Below, piece after piece: positions 1-5,120 of a stretch of DNA of 7,105 bases. Position numbers and translations under genes: made by a program. Every line of letters starts with the position of its first letter. Within the stretch, counting starts at the first letter, position 1. Source of the DNA: Deinococcus sp. (GTDB lineage Bacteria > Deinococcota > Deinococci > Deinococcales > Deinococcaceae); assembly GCA_018260275.1 (NCBI GenBank), contig JAGLBK010000141.1, positions 1 to 7,105 of the forward strand, written 5' to 3'. Under the pieces are notes generated by a model. It was not told the origin of the DNA. It did not search any database and saw nothing but the letters and a program-made list of their open reading frames with translations.

Positions 1-533
1 TGACGTTTCTCGGCGGCGGGCAGCTGCCGGGCGTCGCGGGCCAGGATGTCTTCACGGCTGAGATTGCTGCGGGCCATAACGCGCCCAATTCTGACCTCCA
101 GCGGCGCATCGACCAGCAGCACAGCGTCGAAGTTCTTTTCCTGCCCTGACTCGAACAGCAGCGGAATATCCTGCACCACCCAGGTCGCGCCGTGGGCCAC
201 GGCCCCGGCTTCCAGAGCAGCCATTCGCGCCCGCACTCTGGGGTGCGTGATGGCGTTCAGGATTTGGGTGCGCTCCGGGTCGGCAAACGCGGCGGCGGCC
301 AGCGCGGGACGGTCCAGCACGCCGCCCTTGACCGTGCCGGGAAAGGCAGCCTCGATCTGCGCGAGCGTCTGCGGCTCCTCGGTGACTTTGCGGGCCTCGG
401 CATCGGCGTCGAGTACCGTCAGGCCACGTTCTCGCAGCAGCGCGGCCACAGTGCTTTTGCCTGCGCCGATGCTGCCGGTCAGCCCCAGGCGACGGGGGGA
501 TGGGGGATGGATGATGGATGATGGGGTGGTCAC
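1..533 (-). CDS. coaE: Dephospho-CoA kinase (3' end outside window)
   Basis: CoaE carries out the last step of coenzyme A synthesis in the cytosol: ATP-dependent phosphorylation of the 3'-OH of the ribose of dephospho-CoA. The 177 visible residues include a P-loop, GSIGAGKS, at about residues 20-27, followed by LDADAEARKVTE (family Asp motif near 42-44), the conserved ITHPRVRARM segment and QDIPLLFESG, all typical of CoaE. The family is about 200 residues long, so only the last few tens are missing beyond base 1. The start is a GTG whose bases overlap the glcE stop (GTGA), suggesting translational coupling. No in-frame ATG, GTG or TTG lies between this GTG and the P-loop. The N-terminus is unusual: CoaE normally begins a few residues before the glycine loop, but here about 14 extra residues rich in Ser, Pro, Ile and His are encoded by a four-copy heptamer repeat. 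Identity is confident; the exact start less so. Confidence 0.93.
   Translation of the reverse strand, partial: MTTPSSIIHPPSPRRLGLTGSIGAGKSTVAALLRERGLTVLDADAEARKVTEEPQTLAQIEAAFPGTVKGGVLDRPALAAAAFADPERTQILNAITHPRVRARMAALEAGAVAHGATWVVQDIPLLFESGQEKNFDAVLLVDAPLEVRIGRVMARSNLSREDILARDARQLPAAEKR
495..522. repeat. Four-copy heptamer tandem tract in 5' end of coaE
   Basis: On the plus strand the tract reads GGGGGAT twice and then GGATGAT twice: four abutting 7-base units, two exact pairs. It covers codons 4-13 of coaE, between the GTG start and the P-loop. Because 7 is not a multiple of 3, gaining or losing one unit would shift the reading frame. A second, unrelated-sequence tract of the same size lies at codons 4-13 of glcD. 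Confidence 0.85.
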
Positions 534-1189
534 AGGCTCGCCGCCAGTTTGCTGAACAGGGCCGGAACCGCTGGCCGCGCCGCGCCGTTGACCCAGCTAA
601 AGCGCAAATCCTTGACGGTTCCGCCTTCGCCTACGCCCATGCCGTCTGGAAAGTGTGGCGTCAGATTTTGAATGTCCGTCACGTCCTGAGCGCCGGGCAG
701 TACACTCAGCGCCCGCTCGACTTCCGCCGCGTGGCCGAAGTGCAGCAGGTTGACCATGCCGTCTACTTCCCACACGAAACGGGCCGGGGTGGGCGGCAAA
801 TCCGCCAGCCGTCCGGGGGCCGCGACATGGCGCACGCTCAGGCCGGGGCGCAGGCGCAGGGTGACTTCCAATGCCTCGCCCAGCACGCCAAAGCTGCCCA
901 CAAAAGGCCGCGTCAGGTCGTAGCCCTGCACATTTTTGACGGTACGCCCGCCTGCCCTGACGACTCGCCCGCTGGGAGCGCGAAACGTCACACCCAGCAC
1001 CTCCGCGCCGAAGAAGAAGTTCTGTCCGAAGCCGCCGCGCTGCACGAGGCCGCCCAGACCACCGGGCAGCGCCACGGGTGGAAAGGGTGGAAACAGGCCG
1101 GGCGGGAGTGCACCGTAAATTTCCAGCAGTGGCGTGTCGGCAGAGGCAGTGAGGGTCTGGTCTTGGGGGGAGAGGTCAAGGATGGGCAT
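530..1189 (-). CDS. glcE: Glycolate oxidase FAD-binding subunit GlcE, short form
   Basis: This is the second flavin subunit of the GlcDEF glycolate oxidase, which oxidises glycolate to glyoxylate at the membrane. The 219-residue product carries the core of a PCMH-type FAD-binding fold: LTASADTPLLEIYGAL (13-28), the Gly-rich ALPGGLGGLVQRGGFG (40-55), then a GRVVRAGGRTVKNVQGYDL stretch (74-92) and FVGSFGVLGEALEVTLRLRPG, closely resembling the KNVAGYDL...VGSYG segment of E. coli GlcE. E. coli GlcE is about 350 residues. This version starts about 45-50 residues later, so the N-terminal FAD-binding subdomain is missing, and it lacks the C-terminal part with the NPGR-type ending. An in-frame TAA lies four codons before the ATG, so no longer N-terminus is possible. 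Only a weak AGAGA ribosome site precedes it. It lies downstream of glcD across a repeat-filled gap and overlaps coaE by four bases. It could be a lineage-typical short GlcE or a reduced gene. Confidence 0.85.
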   Translation of the reverse strand: MPILDLSPQDQTLTASADTPLLEIYGALPPGLFPPFPPVALPGGLGGLVQRGGFGQNFFFGAEVLGVTFRAPSGRVVRAGGRTVKNVQGYDLTRPFVGSFGVLGEALEVTLRLRPGLSVRHVAAPGRLADLPPTPARFVWEVDGMVNLLHFGHAAEVERALSVLPGAQDVTDIQNLTPHFPDGMGVGEGGTVKDLRFSWVNGAARPAVPALFSKLAASL

Positions 1190-1205
1190 GGGTGTTCTCT
1201 TTTAC

Positions 1206-1264
1206 CCCTCTACCCTTGTGGGAGAGGGAGGGAGCCGCGCAGCGGCGGAAGGGTGAGGGGGCGT
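1206..1264 (+). repeat. Interspersed palindromic repeat, copy 1
   Basis: This is a GC-rich element in the glcD-glcE gap. It begins with CCCTCTACCCTTGTGGGAGA (1206-1225), has an internal stem-loop GCCGC-GCA-GCGGC, and ends with GGGTGAGGGGGCGT (1251-1264). The same frame of motifs recurs in opposite orientation at 1329-1402. The style resembles short interspersed (REP-like) elements found in many GC-rich genomes. That family assignment is inferred; the paired copies are seen directly. Confidence 0.75.
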
Positions 1265-1328
1265 CAGAGCATTGGAACCGTGCAATAAACTGCCAGGAAT
1301 TACTTCGCATAGAAATGAAGTTGGTCAC

Positions 1329-1402
1329 ACGCCCCCTCACCCCTTGCCTGCGGCAAGGCCCCCCGCATTGCGGCTCTGCGAGTCTCCCACGAGGGTAGAG
1401 GG
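1329..1402 (-). repeat. Interspersed palindromic repeat, copy 2, overlapping glcD 3' end
   Basis: Read on the minus strand, this copy begins with CCCTCTACCCTCGTGGGAGA (19 of 20 bases match copy 1) and ends with GGGTGAGGGGGCGT (14 of 14 match). The interior differs: a CCGCAATGCGG hairpin and a perfect CCTTGCC-TGC-GGCAAGG stem-loop at 1342-1358. The two copies are inverted relative to one another, so a transcript across 1206-1402 could fold into one long hairpin. The glcD stop codon (1337-1339) lies in the terminal motif of this copy, so about the last 20 GlcD residues come from the repeat. Confidence 0.75.
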
Positions 1403-2773
1403 TGAAGCGGCGTCCGGCAGGATTTTCCCCGGATTCAATCGGTTCCCCGCGTCCAGCCCGCGCTTCACGTCGCGCAGCACGTCCAGCGTCACCGGGTCTA
1501 CCGCGTCGCGCATAAAATCCTTTTTCATGGTGCCGATGCCGTGTTCGCCGCTCAGCACGCCGCCGTGCCAGATGGCGACCAGTGCAATTTTGTGGGCCAG
1601 TTCGTGCACGGCCTCGCTGGATTCGGTGCGGGGGTCGAACATGATATTCGGGTGCAGGTTGCCGTCGCCGATATGCCCGAACTGCACCAGATGGAAGGGA
1701 CTGGCGTCGCCCAGAGCGCGGATTTCGCGCACCACGTCGGGAAGGGCTGAGCGCGGCACCACGATGTCCTCGTTCATTCGCTGCGGCCTGATGCGCCCCA
1801 GCGCGGGGCTGATGCTGCGGCGGGCCTGCCACAGCGCCTCGGCCTCGGCAGGGTCGGCGGCGCGGCGCACCACTCCGCCCGCGCTGAGGCAAGCGGCTTC
1901 CACCAGATTCATCTCGGCGTCCACGGTCTGGAGGTCGTCGCCGTCGGTGTCTACCAGCAACACCGCTTCGGCTTCGCGGGGTAGGCCCAGATGCAGATAA
2001 TCCTCCACGGCGTTGGTGCAGGCCCGGTCCATAAACTCCAGCTTGGAAGGCACCGCGCCCGCCGCAATCGCGCTGCTCACCGCTTCGGCAGCCTGTCCCA
2101 CCTCGGCAAAATGGGCCATCAGCGTGCGGCTATAGGTCGGCGGCGGAATCAGGCGCAGCGTGGCCTCGGTCATCAGCCCCAGCGTCCCCTCGGAACCAAT
2201 CAGCAGCCCGGCGAGGTCGTAGCAGTCGCGGGTCAGGCGGTGAACGTCGCCGTCTGCGTCCACAAATTCCAGCGCCTTCACATAGTCGCCCGTCACGCCG
2301 TACTTGAAACACAGCGGCCCGCCCGCATTCTCACCGAGGTTGCCGCCGATGGTGCTGGTGCGGAAGCTGGCCGGGTCAGGCGGATAAATCAGGCCGTGGG
2401 GCCGCGCCGCCTCGGTCACTTTCAGCGTGACCACGCCGGGTTGCGCCACCGCCTCGCGCCGCTCTGGGACGATACGCAGGGCCGTCATGCGGGTAAATGC
2501 AATCACCAGCGACTCCTGCACGGGTGTCACGCCCCCGCTGAGGCCGCTGGCCGCGCCGCGCCCGATGATGGGCACGCCCGCCGCCTTCGCCGCCCGGACT
2601 GCCGCCACCACGTCCGCTGTGCTTTCGGGCAGCACCACGGCGAGGGGCGTCACGCCGAACTGAATCGCGTCGTAGCGGTAGTTCATGCGCTCGGAGAGGC
2701 TAGAGAGGACTTGATGCGGCCTGAGCGACCGCAGCAGGTCAGTGGTCAGTGGTGAGTGGTCAGTGGGGGTCAT
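1337..2773 (-). CDS. glcD: Glycolate oxidase FAD-linked subunit GlcD
   Basis: GlcD is the main flavin subunit of glycolate oxidase and works with GlcE and GlcF to convert glycolate to glyoxylate. The 478-residue product has the N-terminal FAD-binding half, with GRGAASGLSGG at 71-81 and TIGGNLGENAGGPLCFKYG further on, then the FAD-linked oxidase C-terminal half with FGHIGDGNLHPNI and SGEHGIGTMKKDFM (metal/substrate-binding His residues) and the usual end NPGKILP. About 25 residues follow NPGKILP; most of these are encoded by a repeat element and are unlikely to belong to the fold. The ATG at 2773 is preferred because AGGGAG stands four bases before it; an in-frame TTG at 2791 is possible but has no such support. 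Codons 4-13 consist of a heptamer repeat. A paralogous D-lactate or 2-hydroxyacid dehydrogenase is the alternative, but glcE and glcF nearby favour glycolate oxidase. Confidence 0.92.
   Translation of the reverse strand: MTPTDHSPLTTDLLRSLRPHQVLSSLSERMNYRYDAIQFGVTPLAVVLPESTADVVAAVRAAKAAGVPIIGRGAASGLSGGVTPVQESLVIAFTRMTALRIVPERREAVAQPGVVTLKVTEAARPHGLIYPPDPASFRTSTIGGNLGENAGGPLCFKYGVTGDYVKALEFVDADGDVHRLTRDCYDLAGLLIGSEGTLGLMTEATLRLIPPPTYSRTLMAHFAEVGQAAEAVSSAIAAGAVPSKLEFMDRACTNAVEDYLHLGLPREAEAVLLVDTDGDDLQTVDAEMNLVEAACLSAGGVVRRAADPAEAEALWQARRSISPALGRIRPQRMNEDIVVPRSALPDVVREIRALGDASPFHLVQFGHIGDGNLHPNIMFDPRTESSEAVHELAHKIALVAIWHGGVLSGEHGIGTMKKDFMRDAVDPVTLDVLRDVKRGLDAGNRLNPGKILPDAASPSTLVGDSQSRNAGGLAAGKG
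2737..2764. repeat. Four-copy heptamer tandem tract in 5' end of glcD
   Basis: On the plus strand the units are GGTCAGT, GGTCAGT, GGTGAGT, GGTCAGT, abutting with one mismatch in the third. The tract encodes residues 4-13 of GlcD and also contains the stop codon of the small upstream ORF. One unit more or less would move the glcD start out of frame with the rest of the gene. Confidence 0.88.
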
Positions 2774-2828
2774 TCTTCTCCCTATCCGCAAAAGTGGTGT
2801 TCACGGTGGGCGTGGGCCGCAGCGTCAT
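2760..2828 (-). CDS. Possible leaderless 22-codon upstream ORF of glcD
   Basis: An ATG at 2828 lies exactly six bases after a TACAGT -10-like box, the spacing at which transcription starts on the A of the start codon. The ORF encodes 22 residues beginning MTLRPTPTVN and ending at a TGA at 2762-2760. It contains the glcD ribosome-binding site (AGGGAG) and overlaps the first codons of glcD in a different frame. The peptide has no recognisable domain. It may act as a translated leader that couples ribosome traffic to glcD rather than as a functional protein. It could also be chance, since the coding statistics of 22 codons say little. Confidence 0.4.
   Translation of the reverse strand: MTLRPTPTVNTTFADREKNDPH
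2778..2783 (-). promoter_or_regulatory. Ribosome-binding site of glcD
   Basis: AGGGAG on the minus strand, four bases upstream of the ATG at 2773. This decides the start in favour of that ATG over the TTG at 2791. It lies inside the small upstream ORF. Confidence 0.65.
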
Positions 2829-2834
2829 GTCGGT

Positions 2835-2840
2835 ACTGTA
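2835..2840 (-). promoter_or_regulatory. Candidate -10 box upstream of glcD
   Basis: TACAGT fits the TANNNT -10 pattern and stands six bases before an ATG. A weak CTGAAT -35-like hexamer lies 16 bases further upstream. It would drive glcD-glcE-coaE away from the divergent surface-protein gene. The matching -10 spacing at glcF and darA in this window supports it. Confidence 0.45.
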
Positions 2841-2900
2841 GCAGGCGAGGGCAGCCATTCAGGGGGAGTTTGTCTGTAAGGGGGGTGTCAGGGCGCGGGC

Positions 2901-2921
2901 TATATCTTTATGTAAATCTTT
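2901..2921 (+). promoter_or_regulatory. AT-rich probable promoter region of the surface-protein gene
   Basis: A distinctly AT-rich island in an otherwise GC-rich gap contains TATATC, TATGTAAAT and two ATCTTT copies 12 bases apart. TATGTA could be a -10, with TGTCAG 17 bases upstream as a poor -35. No single box is convincing, so only the region is called. Confidence 0.3.
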
Positions 2922-2953
2922 TTGCGCTTCTGCCGATATCACCGATTTAACTT

Positions 2954-2957
2954 GGAG
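2954..2957 (+). promoter_or_regulatory. Ribosome-binding site of the surface-protein gene
   Basis: GGAG six bases before the ATG at 2964 fixes that start and rules out the in-frame TTG at 2922, which would place extra residues before the signal peptide. Confidence 0.7.
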
Positions 2958-2963
2958 TACACC

Positions 2964-5114
2964 ATGAACATACGGACAACCCGCTCCCTCCTCAATCTCT
3001 CTAGGAAAATTGCAACCCGCAGGCCGGGTCGCCCTATCCTGACGGGTCTGCTGGCGGGCCTCCTGCTCGGTACTTGTTCCACGGTGCAGGCGGCGGCTTA
3101 TGCGACGGGCGGGGCGGGTAAGTACATATCGCAGATTCTGTGGCTCACATGGGGTGGGGGAACGAATGGAGCTAAAAATGTAACACTTGCCAATGCTGCC
3201 TCTACTACGGCAACGGTTCCGGTCTATGGCGTGAATATGGTCGTGACCTGTAGTTTGAGTAAAGTAGGTGGTGGAGGTATTAAATCTTACGCACCAGGTG
3301 GTTGGCAAGATGATGGTCTTGATAATTTGTACAACATCGGCGGTATGGGTGCGAGCAATACATTGGTGAATGGTATTATGACGGGGACAAATGGGTCAGC
3401 AAGTACCTTTACCGTTACTTGCGTTGCCACTTTGGATGGGAAGCCTTATGACCTTCCCGGCCTAGTAGTGACCGACGCCGAGTCAATGGCTGGAACGGAG
3501 TATATCAAGGCTACGGCGGATGGTACTTGGCAGGTGATGGAGCGCCTGACCTGTGGGACACGGAGTTATACAGGCGCTCTTACGAGCGACTCCAAATCTA
3601 TTACTTTTTCTACACCGACGACAGGGGACTGTAACGTAGCCAATGAATCAGGAAGCGGTTCTAACGCCCTTGGCCTCGCCTTTCTGACCTTCAATTCCTC
3701 GGCTTATACAGGTACTAATCGCCAGATTAGTTTCGATGTAGCTATTAAGGGCAATGGCATGACAGCAGTGGCGCTCGGAGTACTCGCTCCTTACTTTGAT
3801 TCGGGAGATGCTCCGAGCACTTACGGTAGGGTGGCTCATTTTTATCCGCCAGCCCTGACCGCAGATGGTCTTTCGCCGGGAACAACGACGAGTATTACTG
3901 ATGCTGCTTTTACGGTGAGTACCCTAAATACTATTCCCACCACTAATAAACTAGGTAGGCAAGAAGATTCTGATGGCTTTGGTCTAACTGGTAATACTGG
4001 GGCGACTACTGACGATACCACCGGAGTCAATGACGAAGATGGAGTAGCGGCCACTACTCTGCCTAAGCTAAATGCCAAGGCTGACAAGACTGTGGGATAT
4101 ACCGTTCCCGTAGCTTGCTCTGGTACAGGGACAGTCAAGGGTTGGATTGATTTTAATATAAATGGCACCTTTGACGCTGGTGAATCGGCACAGGCAACTT
4201 GTGGTGGAAATGGTTCTACTGTCAATCTTTCATTCTCAATTCCGGCTGATATTAAATCAGGTAACTCTTACCTGCGGGTACGCTACGCCACAAATGCCAC
4301 GGAACTGACCCTCCCTTCAGGCATTGCCACCTCTGGCGAGGTCGAGGATTATGCCCTAGCTATCTATACTCAAATTACCCTGAACAAAACTTGGGGAGCC
4401 TTAGCTGTGACTGGCAACCAAGTTAATCTGAATATCTCGGATGGTGGTCTGACTACTCCACAGACCAAGCTTGTCACAGCAAAGGTACCTGATAGCACTC
4501 AGGCATTTGTGATTGGCGGTACTTCGGTCACAGTGAGCGAGACTGATGGAAACGTGGCCGATTATCTGGCGAGTATTACTTGCAAGAAGATTTCTAATGG
4601 AACGACGTTCGTGACAGGTGCTTTAGGGGCAACAAGTGCCACCTTTACAGTGCCGCAAGATAGCAATATCGACTGCACTATCAACAATGACTTACGCCTA
4701 CCAGTCGTTCCACAGATGAAGAAATATGTCCGTAACCTGCCGAGTGGTACATTTTCCAAGACAAGTAGTGCATTGCCGGGGACTATCGTGCAGTACTGTA
4801 TTACCTTCCAGAATACGGGGAATGGATTGGCTAAGAATTTTAAGTTGACTGATGCCTTCCCTGCCAATGTGATTGCTCCTTATGGTGATGGCACAGCTCC
4901 GGCAGATTGGAACATGACTTATTCGACATCAGGCGCTGACTTGGCAGGCGCGTCTGCCGCACCAACCGCGTCCACTTTGCCTGCGGGCGCTACGGTTGGT
5001 TCTGTGACGACATCCACTGGAGCGACAAGTAAGGGCATCATTCTGGATTTTGGAGCCGCTGGACTGCCCGCTGGCGGGACGGGCACGGTCTGCTTCGACG
5101 CCAAGATTAACTGA
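2964..5114 (+). CDS. Secreted multidomain surface protein (CshA-type, GEVED and DUF11-like domains)
   Basis: This 716-residue protein is predicted to be exported and to work at the cell surface, perhaps in adhesion or envelope structure; no enzyme motif is visible. The start ATG has GGAG six bases upstream. A long basic N-terminus (eight Arg/Lys in the first 23 residues) leads to a hydrophobic stretch ILTGLLAGLLLG and a VQAAA cleavage region near residue 45. Next comes GKYISQILWLTWGGG, typical of the CshA non-repetitive domain 2 type (about 46-280), then a FDSGDAPSTYG linker and a GEVED-type domain (GWIDFNINGTFDAGE to SGEVEDYAL). A prealbumin/SpaA-like beta domain (ITLNKTW to CTINND) follows, and finally one DUF11-like domain ending in CFDAKIN. 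About ten cysteines in the exported part could form disulfides. There is no LPXTG, SLH or C-terminal membrane anchor. The interior is GC-poor (42% and 52% in two 60-base blocks), while both ends are about 67%. It lies antisense between glcF and glcD. Confidence 0.85.
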   Translation: MNIRTTRSLLNLSRKIATRRPGRPILTGLLAGLLLGTCSTVQAAAYATGGAGKYISQILWLTWGGGTNGAKNVTLANAASTTATVPVYGVNMVVTCSLSKVGGGGIKSYAPGGWQDDGLDNLYNIGGMGASNTLVNGIMTGTNGSASTFTVTCVATLDGKPYDLPGLVVTDAESMAGTEYIKATADGTWQVMERLTCGTRSYTGALTSDSKSITFSTPTTGDCNVANESGSGSNALGLAFLTFNSSAYTGTNRQISFDVAIKGNGMTAVALGVLAPYFDSGDAPSTYGRVAHFYPPALTADGLSPGTTTSITDAAFTVSTLNTIPTTNKLGRQEDSDGFGLTGNTGATTDDTTGVNDEDGVAATTLPKLNAKADKTVGYTVPVACSGTGTVKGWIDFNINGTFDAGESAQATCGGNGSTVNLSFSIPADIKSGNSYLRVRYATNATELTLPSGIATSGEVEDYALAIYTQITLNKTWGALAVTGNQVNLNISDGGLTTPQTKLVTAKVPDSTQAFVIGGTSVTVSETDGNVADYLASITCKKISNGTTFVTGALGATSATFTVPQDSNIDCTINNDLRLPVVPQMKKYVRNLPSGTFSKTSSALPGTIVQYCITFQNTGNGLAKNFKLTDAFPANVIAPYGDGTAPADWNMTYSTSGADLAGASAAPTASTLPAGATVGSVTTSTGATSKGIILDFGAAGLPAGGTGTVCFDAKIN

Positions 5115-5120
5115 GCGCCC

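Noticed and set aside
518..1288. Long plus-strand reading frame opposite glcE
   Set aside because: It is a frame shadow of a GC-rich gene; the product has no recognisable motif, while the opposite strand gives a clear GlcE core.
1206..1402. Insertion sequence or CRISPR-like array between glcE and glcD
   Set aside because: There are only two inverted copies of a short palindromic repeat, with no transposase and no regular spacers.
1991..2755. Long plus-strand reading frame opposite glcD
   Set aside because: It has no domain signature and lies entirely within the well-supported glcD coding region.
2901..2925. Radiation/desiccation response motif upstream of the surface gene
   Set aside because: TTTATGTAAAT resembles only part of the TTATGTCATTGACATAA palindrome and lacks the second half.
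3055..3080. Lipoprotein signal (LLLGTC) in the surface protein
   Set aside because: The residue before Cys is Thr and the one before that Gly, which does not fit a lipobox; a VQAAA signal peptidase I site follows.
5065..5085. Terminator hairpin (TGCCCG...CGGGCA) near the end of the surface gene
   Set aside because: It lies inside the coding region with no T-run after it on either strand, and two competing stems exist there.
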